Program-made: the position numbers and the translations under genes | Assembly: GCF_031851795.1 (NCBI RefSeq) | Contig: NZ_CP134696.1 | Coordinates: 3,058,501-3,122,500 of the forward strand | Length of the DNA stretch: 64,000 nt | Direction: 5' to 3' | Source: Pontibacter sp. G13 | GTDB lineage: Bacteria > Bacteroidota > Bacteroidia > J057 | Notes under the pieces: generated by a model | What the model was told of the DNA's origin: nothing | Database searches by the model: none | Seen by the model: the letters and a program-made list of their open reading frames with translations, nothing else | Shown: positions 9,048 through 17,179 of the stretch, in pieces | Layout: every line of letters begins with the position of its first letter | How positions within the stretch are numbered: the first letter of the stretch is position 1

Positions 9048-10346
9048 ATGGAGTGGATTGAAATTGCTACCCTCGTCATCAGCTTTTTGCTGCTATTATC
9101 CATCGGTGTACCTATTGCCTACAGCATCGGGATTTCCTCAGCGCTGACTTTGGTTCTGAGCATGGACAGCCTCACGGCCCTCACCACCATCGCCCAGCGG
9201 ATGGGTACGGGCTTGGATGGATTTTCCCTGCTGGCCATCCCATTTTTCATCCTAGCCGGACAGTTGATGAATCAGGGTGGAGTGGCCCGAAGGCTGATCG
9301 ATTTTGCGAGAACACTCGTGGGAAGTCTGCCAGGAGGGCTTGCCTTTGTCAATATCGTCGCATGCATGCTGTTTGGAGCGATTTCCGGATCTGCTGTAGC
9401 GGCAGCCAGTGCCATTGGCGGAGTCATGCATCATCGGATGACCAAAGAAGGCTATGAGCCCGGATTCAGCGCGGCAGTCAATATCTCGTCCGCTACTACC
9501 GGGATGATCATTCCTCCTAGCAATATCCTGATCGTTTATGCACTAGCCGCAGGTGGTGGTGCTTCCATAGCCGCGCTTTTCCTTGCAGGCTATTTGCCGG
9601 GAATTTTGATCGGATTGGCCTTGATGGTCGCCGCAGGTATCCAAGCGAAGCGCAACAATTACCCCGTTGGTGAAAAGACATCCTTCCGCGAAACACTCAA
9701 AGCCTTCTGGCAGGCAATCCCAAGCTTGCTGTTGCTGGTCGTGGTCATTGGCGGGATCATCATGGGCATTTTCACCGCCACAGAAGCTTCTGCCATCGCA
9801 GTCGTTTATGCGCTCGTCCTCGGATTTATCTACAAGGAAATCAAAGTCCAAAACCTGAGGGATATCCTCCTCGCCACCGTAAAGACTACAGCAATCGTAC
9901 TCCTCTTGGTATCCGCTTCGATGGCGATGTCGTGGGTGATGGCCTTTGAAAATATTCCGCAGCAGGTTTCCGAACTATTGCTATCCCTGAGTGACAATCC
10001 ATTCGTAATTCTACTGATCATCAATTTGCTGCTTCTGGCAGTCGGCGTCTTCATGGACATGACACCTGCAGTTCTGATCTTCACGCCGATATTCCTGCCA
10101 GTGGTCACTGCCTTGGGCATGGACCCCGTGCATTTCGGGATCGTGATGGTGATGAACCTCTGTATCGGATTGTGTACTCCTCCTGTTGGATCTGTATTAT
10201 TTGTTGGAGCGGCCGTAGCCAATCTCCGAATATCACAAGTCGTGCGACCCTTGATTCCGCTATTCATCGTCATGCTGATCGCCTTGGTCGCTACGACCTA
10301 TGTCCCTCAGCTGAGCCTCTGGTTGCCGAGCGTCTTCGGACTCTAG
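9048..10346 (+). CDS. dctM: TRAP transporter large permease (DctM family)
   Basis: A 432-residue membrane protein with about 12 hydrophobic segments, the Na+-coupled transport channel of the TRAP system. Diagnostic segments are GLDGFSLLAIPFFILAGQLM, the loop around FGAISGSAVAAASAIGG, and IIPPSNILIVYA; the C-terminal repeat carries MDMTPAVLIFTPIFLPV and CIGLCTPPVGSVLF. Length is normal. It closes the uxaC-dctPQM operon. Its stop codon (10344-10346) directly touches the stop of the convergent Lrp gene (10347), leaving no room for a separate terminator. Confidence 0.95.
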   Translation: MEWIEIATLVISFLLLLSIGVPIAYSIGISSALTLVLSMDSLTALTTIAQRMGTGLDGFSLLAIPFFILAGQLMNQGGVARRLIDFARTLVGSLPGGLAFVNIVACMLFGAISGSAVAAASAIGGVMHHRMTKEGYEPGFSAAVNISSATTGMIIPPSNILIVYALAAGGGASIAALFLAGYLPGILIGLALMVAAGIQAKRNNYPVGEKTSFRETLKAFWQAIPSLLLLVVVIGGIIMGIFTATEASAIAVVYALVLGFIYKEIKVQNLRDILLATVKTTAIVLLLVSASMAMSWVMAFENIPQQVSELLLSLSDNPFVILLIINLLLLAVGVFMDMTPAVLIFTPIFLPVVTALGMDPVHFGIVMVMNLCIGLCTPPVGSVLFVGAAVANLRISQVVRPLIPLFIVMLIALVATTYVPQLSLWLPSVFGL

Positions 10347-10829
10347 CTATATCCAGATCTGGTGCGATTCCTTGATCTCTTTCATCACGAAAGAACTCTG
10401 GACATTGCTGATATTTTCCAGAATAGCGAGCTTATGCGTGATGAACCGATGATAGGCTTCCATATCCTCGACATTCACCCGTAGGAGATAGTCAAATCCT
10501 CCAGCAATATGATAGCAAGCCATCACCTCAGGAAGCTCCTGAATCTGCTGTTCGAAGGTTATCAGCAATGGCTTGGCATGTAACTTGAGCGATACACTAC
10601 AATACGCCAACAGCTTTTTCCCTAAGCGGTCACGATTGAGCAACGCAACATACTTGCGGATCAATCCTGACCGCTCTAATTTTTTGATACGCTCATGTAC
10701 GGGAGTGGTCGTCAGGTGGAGTTGGGACGCCAATTCTTTGGTGGTCATCTTGGCATCCTCTTGGAGGAGACGGAGGATTTTCAGATCTACCTCGTCCAAA
10801 TCCAAGGTCGTAGATTTTTTTTCTATCAT
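10347..10829 (-). CDS. Lrp/AsnC family transcriptional regulator
   Basis: A 160-residue regulator. The N-terminal winged helix-turn-helix covers about 10-62 (LDEVDLKILRLLQEDAKMTT, KELASQLHLTTTPVHERIKK) and the RAM ligand-binding domain about 75-150 (AYCSVSLKLHAK, VMACYHIAGGFDYLLRVNV). Lrp proteins form octamers that respond to amino acids. It is divergent from the Cys/Met PLP enzyme 137 bases away, the classic layout for a regulator of its neighbour, so a sulfur amino acid (for example methionine) is a plausible effector. That link is inferred. It ends exactly against the dctM stop. Confidence 0.92.
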   Translation of the reverse strand: MIEKKSTTLDLDEVDLKILRLLQEDAKMTTKELASQLHLTTTPVHERIKKLERSGLIRKYVALLNRDRLGKKLLAYCSVSLKLHAKPLLITFEQQIQELPEVMACYHIAGGFDYLLRVNVEDMEAYHRFITHKLAILENISNVQSSFVMKEIKESHQIWI

Positions 10830-10847
10830 GGAAGTTCCAAATCTTAA

Positions 10848-10881
10848 TAGAAAGTAAAATAATCTATCAATTTTAGAAAGT
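10848..10881. promoter_or_regulatory. Direct repeats in the Lrp / PLP-enzyme divergent region
   Basis: Two copies of TAGAAAGT (10848-10855 and 10874-10881), 26 bases from start to start, in an AT-rich divergent promoter region. They could be regulator binding sites; Lrp proteins often bind phased AT-rich repeats. The assignment is speculative. Confidence 0.3.
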
Positions 10882-10965
10882 GAAGGTAATTATCCCAAAA
10901 TAATATCCATACATAGAAAAATTAGTTCCCAATTTTACATTTGACAGACTAATCACTCTGTCACC

Positions 10966-12225
10966 ATGTCCATCACCAAGAATCTTCACGATTTCAAGCC
11001 AGAGAGCTTGATGATGTCCCACGGTTACAAGCCATCGCTTTCCGAGGGATCCATCAAATGTCCCATTTTCCAGACCTCCACATTTGTCTTTGACAAGGCT
11101 GAGGATGGGAAGGCATTTTTTGAAGTAGCTTATGGTCTGAGAGAGCCCGCCGAGGATGAATCCCAAGGGCTGATCTACAGTCGCCTCAACAATCCCGACC
11201 TCGAGATTCTGGAGGATCGCCTCACCTTGTGGGATCAAGCTGAAGCTTGTGCGGTGTTTGAAAGTGGAATGTCGGCCATTTCCACGGTATTGATGGAGTT
11301 TCTTCAACCAGGCGATCTGCTGCTCTACAGCAATCCCCTGTATGGTGGCTCCACGCATTTTATCCAAAACTTCCTGCCCAAATATGGCATCCACGTCGTG
11401 GGATTCCGCCCGGGCCAGACCCGTGAGGAGATTGAGCAGATACTTGACGAAACCGGACATCGCGACAAACTCGCCATGATCTACGTCGAGACTCCCGCCA
11501 ATCCCACCAATGACCTCATCGATATTGCCTGCTGTCATGGGATTGCGGCCGATCACACTTCTGAAGATCGCAAAGTGGTTCTCGCCGTGGACAACACGTA
11601 TCTGGGGCCACTGTGGCAACATCCCTTGAAGCTGGGCGCAGATATCGTCATGTACTCCGCCACCAAATACATCGGCGGACATAGCGATGTGATTGCTGGA
11701 GCCGTGCTCGGATCAGCGGAACTGATCACTCGGGTGAAGACGCTTCGTACTTTCCTCGGCAACATGACCGGACCGATGACGGGATGGCTTTTGATGCGAA
11801 GCCTTGAGACCCTCAAAGTACGGATGGAGCGCCAAGCCAAAAATGCTGCCCAGGTCGCGCAATTTCTCAGTACACATCCCAAGGTCGAAAAGATCTACTA
11901 TCTGGGAATGCTCACCAATCCTCACCAGCGCGCCATCTTCGAACGCCAATGTGAATCCGCGGGAGCGATGGTCTCTTTTGATATCAAAGGTGGAGAGGCT
12001 GAGGCATTCAGATTCCTCAATGGTCTCAAATTGGCCAAACTTGCCGTGAGCTTGGGGAGTACCGAGTCTCTCGCCCAACACCCAGCTACGATGACGCATG
12101 CAGGAATGGCACCTGAGGAAAAGGAAATCTTGAGGATTAGCCCGAGCCTTGTACGACTCTCTGTAGGGGTTGAGCATATCGATGACCTCATTTGGGATAT
12201 TTCTCAGGCACTCGAACAGGCTTGA
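10966..12225 (+). CDS. Cys/Met metabolism PLP-dependent enzyme (methionine gamma-lyase / cystathionine gamma-lyase-like)
   Basis: A 419-residue fold-type I PLP enzyme of the Cys/Met metabolism family. The catalytic lysine is Lys234 in YSATKYIGGHSDVIAG; YSRLNNP (Tyr71, Arg73) is the phosphate-binding motif contributed by the neighbouring subunit; GMSAI after the ESG motif and VETPANPTN are also family hallmarks. The C-terminal part has SLGSTESLAQHPATMTHAGM, common to gamma-lyases and gamma-synthases. It carries a short insertion (YGLREPAEDESQ) before the YSR motif. Substrate cannot be fixed from sequence alone: methionine gamma-lyase, homocysteine lyase or cystathionine gamma-synthase are all possible. 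The divergent Lrp regulator favours an inducible catabolic role. Confidence 0.85.
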   Translation: MSITKNLHDFKPESLMMSHGYKPSLSEGSIKCPIFQTSTFVFDKAEDGKAFFEVAYGLREPAEDESQGLIYSRLNNPDLEILEDRLTLWDQAEACAVFESGMSAISTVLMEFLQPGDLLLYSNPLYGGSTHFIQNFLPKYGIHVVGFRPGQTREEIEQILDETGHRDKLAMIYVETPANPTNDLIDIACCHGIAADHTSEDRKVVLAVDNTYLGPLWQHPLKLGADIVMYSATKYIGGHSDVIAGAVLGSAELITRVKTLRTFLGNMTGPMTGWLLMRSLETLKVRMERQAKNAAQVAQFLSTHPKVEKIYYLGMLTNPHQRAIFERQCESAGAMVSFDIKGGEAEAFRFLNGLKLAKLAVSLGSTESLAQHPATMTHAGMAPEEKEILRISPSLVRLSVGVEHIDDLIWDISQALEQA

Positions 12226-12300
12226 TCATCCAGCGTTTGGGAATTAGAGGTTATTGAAGTTTCTTGTAAGCTCATCAGTCAACCTCACAATCTCTAATAC

Positions 12301-12516
12301 ATGGAAAAGAAATCACTCTTCGTTGCATACATGCTTTGGTTGTTCTTGGGCTTCTTCGGAATCCACAAGTTCTACCTCGGCAAAACAGGCTGGGGCCTCG
12401 TCTATATCTTCACTGGTGGGTTGTTCACCATCGGCTGGATCATCGACTTGTTTACCCTCCCCGGTCAGGTGGAAAACTACAACCTCGAGATTGAGGTACA
12501 CCGCCGCAATCATTGA
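12301..12516 (+). CDS. TM2 domain membrane protein
   Basis: A 71-residue protein with the TM2 domain: two membrane helices (about 6-22 and 30-52) joined by the conserved turn GFFGIHKFYLGKTGWG, then GGLFTIGWIIDLFTLP. TM2 proteins are small inner-membrane proteins of unknown activity. The full length of the family is present. It is 75 bases behind the PLP enzyme and has its own terminator. An upstream, larger frame in another phase is spurious. Confidence 0.9.
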   Translation: MEKKSLFVAYMLWLFLGFFGIHKFYLGKTGWGLVYIFTGGLFTIGWIIDLFTLPGQVENYNLEIEVHRRNH

Positions 12517-12561
12517 TACTGACATCGGGATTCATTTCCCAAAAGCTTTTACTAAGCCCAG

Positions 12562-12595
12562 CAGGAATCGTCGTTTAGGCGGTTCCTGTTTTTTT
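12562..12595 (+). terminator. Intrinsic terminator after the TM2 gene
   Basis: Hairpin with arms CAGGAA/TTCCTG extended by CG-rich pairs around TTTAG, followed by seven T residues. Confidence 0.85.
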
Positions 12596-12646
12596 GTTAC
12601 CGAAGTCTTCAGGAAGATTTTTGAGCTAGCTGGGGTAAGTCCAGAT

Positions 12647-12836
12647 GATTGGGGCGTATCTCGGCGCCCAAACAGGAGAGAGGGCTCTAGGCATAAGGGT
12701 CGCCGAGTCGGGCCCTTCCGTGCTCGCTGACGCTCGGTCGAGGATCTGCGGGCGAGAGATCGCAGCCCGCAGATCCTCGACTCCTCCTGGCGGAGGCCAC
12801 TACAGACCCCTTACGCCGCTGCCAAGCCCACCGCAC
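12647..12836 (+). repeat. Dispersed palindromic repeat, copy A1
   Basis: Begins GATTGGGGCGT and ends GCCCACCGCAC. The core GGGCCCTTCCGTGCTCGCTG then CGCTCGGTC is shared with the other copies. It holds a 17-bp perfect hairpin (12737-12753 with 12765-12781) around the loop GAGAGATCGCA. The right part CTCCTCCTGGCGGAGGCCAC matches copy B read on the other strand. It lies back to back with copy A2. Confidence 0.85.
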
Positions 12837-12879
12837 TCTACATGAAGGGAACGAGACTTGGGCAAAGGGAATCCCATGA

Positions 12880-13101
12880 AATGTGCGGATGGCCCGTGGG
12901 GCGTGATGGGCCTGGAGGATTCAGTCGGTGGAGACGGATCTCATGCTCGGAGCAAGCGATGGATCGGCATTGACTCAAGATGTCCGGCTCATCCAAATCT
13001 CCACCGACCGAGCACCGCGAGTCCGGAAGGGCCAGACCCCGTGCCTCCTCTGATCAGCAAGATCCCAGATCCCAAGCACACGGGGACACGCCCAAATGAT
13101 C
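12880..13101 (-). repeat. Dispersed palindromic repeat, copy A2
   Basis: Same element in opposite orientation to A1. On the minus strand it starts GATCATTTGGGCGTGTCCCC and ends GCCCATCACGCCCC, then GGGCCATCCGCACAT. The middle has GGTCTGGCCCTTCCGGACTC and TCGGTCGGTGGAGA, with the pairing arm TCTCCACCGACTGAATCC about 90 bases later. It is longer inside than A1 and B. Confidence 0.85.
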
Positions 13102-13109
13102 TCCCGCAC

Positions 13110-13144
13110 AAAAAAATGCCCCTGCTTAGCAAGACAGCAGAGGC
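13110..13144 (-). terminator. Terminator of the first DUF1501 gene
   Basis: Read on the minus strand: stem TGCCTCTGCT / AGCAGGGGCA (one wobble) and then seven T residues. It lies about 105 bases after the stop at 13251. Confidence 0.75.
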
Positions 13145-13250
13145 ACACAACAAGCGGTAAACACAAAAGTTTAGCAAGCATCAAAAGAGATTCCATCCAA
13201 CAGGGAAAAGTAATTCTTCCTCCAGATGGGAGATAGCAGGTCAGGGCTCG

Positions 13251-15005
13251 CTACTCGGTTACCACTATTTTTTCTGTACAAATCACCCGGGAACTAAATG
13301 CGCTCCCCTTGTTGGCCACAATTTGCAGGACGTAGGTTCCCGCATGGAGGCTACCGATGTCCCAGGAGGTTTGTACCATTCCCGCAAACATTCTCAATTC
13401 TCGTTCCAATACTGTTCGGCCCTGCATATCATACAGCGCCAAATGGGCAGGCTGCATTCTAGACCATTCAAATTGGATGTTGAGCATACCTGAGGTGGGA
13501 TTGGGGCCGATTTCCACCTGAACCTGAGTGGAAGCAGGATGGGAGATCGAGGTAGTCAAAGTAGGCAAATCCGGCGTGGTGTCGCAGGTAGTGTCCGCTA
13601 CATAGTTCACCAAGTTGCCGCTGCCATCATTGTATTGTGAATTGACGAGGTTGAGTTTCTGTCCGGAGAATTCATAGAATCCGGTCTCATCCAGCGTCCC
13701 GTTATTGGCCCCCAACCAATCCTGCATGACAGTGGTGAATACCTGCCGGTAATCATGCTGGTAGGAGGTGAAATTGTTGTTGTTGATTTGATTGAGATTG
13801 GGGTTGGTACCCGAGACTCCGGGATTCACGCCACGCCCAAAGATCATCATAGGCGCTGAGGTTCCGTGGTCCGTTCCCATGGTGCCATTCTCTGCCACCT
13901 GTCTTCCGAATTCCGAAAGCGTAACGGTCATCACACGATCCGCCAAACCCTGCGCCGCGAGATCATCTTGGAAAGCTTTTACCGACTGAGACAAGTGGTA
14001 CAACAAACTACCATGTGCGCCATAGCTGGGTTTTCCGGCCAAAGCCTGATGGGCATGCGTATCGAATCCGCCCATCCGCACAAGGAAAATCTTGGTGCGA
14101 CTGCCTCCACTGATCAGACGAGCCACCGTCTTGAGCTGAGGAGCAAGCCTGTTTTTGTAGTTGAACTGGGTCGGAGTGTGATAGACATCAGGATAGGTCA
14201 CGCTGGGATCATTGGTTCCCGCGGTGAATAGCTGATCGAGTCGCTCTGCATATACATTGGTACTTCGCTCCATTTCCACGAGGTACTGCAACTCTGCTCC
14301 ATAATCCGATGCAGGAAATTGATCCGGCAATGCTCCGCCTACCCCAGACAGCAAGCTCTGGAAGGAAGTAGGATTATTGCTCAAGGTCAATCCCATGGGT
14401 ATGCCCACCTGACGGTGAAACCCCAAGGAAACGATATGGCTTCCAAATTCCAGCCCCGGAGGATCTTCCATGTCGGGGTTGGGATAGACGTCGGGATAGT
14501 TGGGGTAGCGATGATCGAGATATCGTCCAAACCATCCATCGACAGGATTCTCGGGCATATTGATCCCGTCCTTCCCTGAGAGCAGGATATCGGTCCCCTT
14601 GAAATGCGAACCATTGTTGTCTGGATAGGAGACATCCTGCACGATATGGACGAGGCCATCATCGTACATGGATTTCATGGCCATCAGATCTGGATGAAGA
14701 CCGACCTGGTCTTGGTTAGCCATGGTGGAATCCAGTTCGATATATTTTCGAGGGCCAGAATCCTTGATCCCGATCAGGGGTCTCAAGGACTTGTAGGTAT
14801 TGTATTGTTCGAGGGGAATGAGGGTATTGAGGCCGTCATTGCCCCCGTGTAGTTGGATCAAAACCAGAATCCGGTCACTGACCTCTTCACAGGAAAAAGA
14901 GCTAGTGAGTGCGGATTGTCCCATCACTCGGACAGGGATGCCGTTGAAAGCGAGCGGAGCCAATGCGAGGGGCATGACACCCTTGAGGAAATTTCTCCGG
15001 TTCAT
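13251..15005 (-). CDS. DUF1501 protein with type IX secretion C-terminal domain
   Basis: A 584-residue DUF1501 family protein (alkaline-phosphatase-like sulfatase fold is suspected for the family, activity unproven). The N-terminus has a twin-arginine-type signal (MNRRNFLKGVMPLALAPLAF). The DUF1501 body covers about 40-460: VLIQLHGGNDGLNTLIPLEQ, GSHFKGTDILLSGKDG, FLVRMGGFDTHAHQ, TLSEFGRQVAENGTMGTDHG. Residues about 495-584 form a type A type IX secretion sorting domain (GPNPTSGMLNIQF, LALYDMQGRTV, LHAGTYVLQIV). So it is likely exported and attached at the cell surface. A Tat-like leader together with a type IX tail is noteworthy. It sits 35 bases behind the DUF1800 gene, its usual partner. 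Confidence 0.9.
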   Translation of the reverse strand: MNRRNFLKGVMPLALAPLAFNGIPVRVMGQSALTSSFSCEEVSDRILVLIQLHGGNDGLNTLIPLEQYNTYKSLRPLIGIKDSGPRKYIELDSTMANQDQVGLHPDLMAMKSMYDDGLVHIVQDVSYPDNNGSHFKGTDILLSGKDGINMPENPVDGWFGRYLDHRYPNYPDVYPNPDMEDPPGLEFGSHIVSLGFHRQVGIPMGLTLSNNPTSFQSLLSGVGGALPDQFPASDYGAELQYLVEMERSTNVYAERLDQLFTAGTNDPSVTYPDVYHTPTQFNYKNRLAPQLKTVARLISGGSRTKIFLVRMGGFDTHAHQALAGKPSYGAHGSLLYHLSQSVKAFQDDLAAQGLADRVMTVTLSEFGRQVAENGTMGTDHGTSAPMMIFGRGVNPGVSGTNPNLNQINNNNFTSYQHDYRQVFTTVMQDWLGANNGTLDETGFYEFSGQKLNLVNSQYNDGSGNLVNYVADTTCDTTPDLPTLTTSISHPASTQVQVEIGPNPTSGMLNIQFEWSRMQPAHLALYDMQGRTVLERELRMFAGMVQTSWDIGSLHAGTYVLQIVANKGSAFSSRVICTEKIVVTE

Positions 15006-15040
15006 GGATTCTTTGTTGAAGGGAAATGCAACACAACCGT

Positions 15041-16705
15041 CTAGCCCAATTGGAATTCTGGGCTTTGCAACAAGGCTCTGATCAGCTTTTTGATCTGGGG
15101 CTTCACATTGGAGTCATCCAGGGTCGCGAGATAGAGATCCCATTCGAAGGACCAATTGATCTCCGAGAGACTATCTAGCAGAATCTCATTCAAGAAGTAG
15201 TCGAACCGGGCTTGAGGCAATGCTTCCGGCATCAGGTAATCGACCAGTTCTTGCACCAAATGCGGGGCGATTCGAGCGCCGGGATGCGGGCCGGGTGCGC
15301 CATTGGCATCTGCTCCGGCAAATTCCGTGATACGCGTGGTATCCTGCACAAAAGCCATGACATCCATCTGCAGGATCTCGGGGCCATCCAGATGCTCGTC
15401 CGGCAAGGCATATCGAGCAGGAATGGATTTGGAGCCCACCCACAGGCGATTGAACTCTGGTGACTGATAGACAGGCGGATAGCCCGCCACCTCTGAGGGC
15501 CCCAAGATATCCATGCATGCCAGTGATTGAGGATCTTGAATCCCCGACCAGTAGAAGGTTACGTAGGCTTCGAATGGATCAACCGCAGGATCTGGAAGCG
15601 GCACATCAAAATACCGGATGATCTGCGTCTGCAATTCTAGTGGAGATTTGATCAACGCGCCCACTCTACCATCCGTCGCATCGGCATCATCCGCATCGAA
15701 GAAATGCTCGCTTTTCAGCAATTGCTTCAAGACCGGTAGCACTTCAAAATTGTTGGCGATGAAGGACTGTGCCAATGGCTGGATGATGCCCGTCTCCGCA
15801 TCCGAGGAAATATGGTAATGCACGAATAGCCGATAGAGGCGACGCATGATATACTCCGCAGTGGCAGTCTGATTGAAGATCATATCCACAAATTGCTGCA
15901 ACTCCAGCAACATACCAGCGGCCGTATCGGTACCAGCGATGATGGTATTCTGAAAGCGTGCGGAAAAGAGTTTGTCCGTGGGATCATGCTTATTCGGATC
16001 AATCCATGCTTGTGGAAACCCTGTCACGGGATCTAGGCGTGTCGGATCATCCCAGTCATTGTTGAGTCGGAAACCTGTGAGCAAACGGGCCGCTTCGTTG
16101 ACGTCTTGTTCAGTGAAAGTGGTGTAATCACCCGTACCGGCTGCAGGACCTTTTCCGATGGTAAAAAGCTCCAGAAACTCACGGGCAAAATTCTCATTGG
16201 GATTTCCCTCCACACTTTCACCAATGTCGAGAAATTCATTCATCCCGCCGTCGAGACAGATCTTGAAGGCGAGGTCTTTGTAGCTTTTGTCCACAAAGTA
16301 GTTCAGGAGCCTGATCGTGTAGTAGTGGTTTTCATTCCACTCGATGTCCTTGAAACTGGTGACAAAGCTCGTATGCAGGAAAAAGAACAGTTTATGCGCA
16401 AGGGTAGGGCTGGCGGAGGCGGTCATCATGTGATGGAGCCACCAAGAATTGACGATGTATTTGAGATCCTCGTTGGGCGAATTGGCTTGCGTACGCCCGG
16501 CAGGGAACCAAGTGAGATTAGTTGCTGGATCGATTGGCTCAGTTGCCATGACCGGTATGACCGACAAAGCATCCACTGCCTGATCGGCAGTCATGGAGGC
16601 AAATGAATCGATCTCGGTACGGGTAGCTCCAAAGGTTGCGCGACGTAGCAAGTGAGCCGCCAACCTTCGGCCCAAAGTGCCAGATCTAGGTGCTAGAGAA
16701 GCCAT
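15041..16705 (-). CDS. DUF1800 family protein
   Basis: A 554-residue DUF1800 protein. Family landmarks are LAAHLLRRATFGATRTEIDSF near the N-terminus, WWLHHMMTASASPTLAHKLF, the segment NENFAREFLELFTIGKGPAAG, EQDVNEAARLLTGFRLNND and the C-terminal YPPVYQSPEFNRLWVGSK and QSPEFQLG. DUF1800 proteins nearly always sit directly upstream of a DUF1501 gene, as here (35-base gap), and the two are believed to act together; their biochemical role is unknown. No clear signal peptide is visible at the ATG at 16705, so either export is indirect or the start lies elsewhere. A second, shorter pair is at 53201-55814. Confidence 0.88.
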   Translation of the reverse strand: MASLAPRSGTLGRRLAAHLLRRATFGATRTEIDSFASMTADQAVDALSVIPVMATEPIDPATNLTWFPAGRTQANSPNEDLKYIVNSWWLHHMMTASASPTLAHKLFFFLHTSFVTSFKDIEWNENHYYTIRLLNYFVDKSYKDLAFKICLDGGMNEFLDIGESVEGNPNENFAREFLELFTIGKGPAAGTGDYTTFTEQDVNEAARLLTGFRLNNDWDDPTRLDPVTGFPQAWIDPNKHDPTDKLFSARFQNTIIAGTDTAAGMLLELQQFVDMIFNQTATAEYIMRRLYRLFVHYHISSDAETGIIQPLAQSFIANNFEVLPVLKQLLKSEHFFDADDADATDGRVGALIKSPLELQTQIIRYFDVPLPDPAVDPFEAYVTFYWSGIQDPQSLACMDILGPSEVAGYPPVYQSPEFNRLWVGSKSIPARYALPDEHLDGPEILQMDVMAFVQDTTRITEFAGADANGAPGPHPGARIAPHLVQELVDYLMPEALPQARFDYFLNEILLDSLSEINWSFEWDLYLATLDDSNVKPQIKKLIRALLQSPEFQLG

Positions 16706-17179
16706 GGGTGAAGGATTGATTGAAAGCGAATACAGACACTCGACATTCTACTCGGAGGCAAAAGCACATGGGTATCAACCCATTACCGAAGCTCCGGAAT
16801 GGAATGCGAAATCAGTTCAAGTACTCGTTCGTCAGTGGAAAAAAATACCCCAAAAGCAGGCAGAAAGGATGTATGACCTGCTTGAGACCAAAGATAGGAT
16901 TCGGTCGAATATTTCCCAGTATGCCATTTCCGCAACACATGTTAAGTTTCTCGGGAAATTGTATGCTGGAAAAAGGACCCATTGCGGAAATATCCATAAC
17001 TATTTCGCGAATGGTCCAATGTGGGCCATTTTTCGGACTACATACGAATATGTACCTAGGTATGTCTTGCCTGTAATAATATTCCCTTTTTTTGCATAAA
17101 GCCCCTGATAATAATCCAGAGTTTTGAACCATCAGCTAATTTTGCTGGAACTTGCTTCTAGGTTTACCTTGTAAGAATC
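16706..17179. other. Divergent intergenic region between DUF1800 and the PKD protein
   Basis: About 470 bases. A plus-strand frame at 16677-17099 overlaps the DUF1800 start and shows no family features, so no gene is called. A small hairpin AATGGTCC/GGGCCATT lies at 17010-17031. TAGGTTTA at 17159-17166 is a weak promoter-like match before 17180. Confidence 0.45.

Noticed and set aside
12254-12730. 158-codon frame overlapping the TM2 gene and repeat A1
   Set aside because: It reads across a real gene in another frame, a terminator and a repeat.
12737-12781. CRISPR array
   Set aside because: The repeats are inverted and long, not short direct repeats with equal spacers; no cas gene is seen.
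12858-13160. 100-codon frame in repeat A2
   Set aside because: Composed of the dispersed repeat, which is present in several places without a common frame.
17010-17031. Hairpin before the PKD gene as a riboswitch or terminator
   Set aside because: Stem is short (about 8 bp) and it lies more than 140 bases before the gene without a recognisable aptamer.
16677-17099. 140-codon plus-strand frame between DUF1800 and PKD genes
   Set aside because: Overlaps the DUF1800 start and has no recognisable features.
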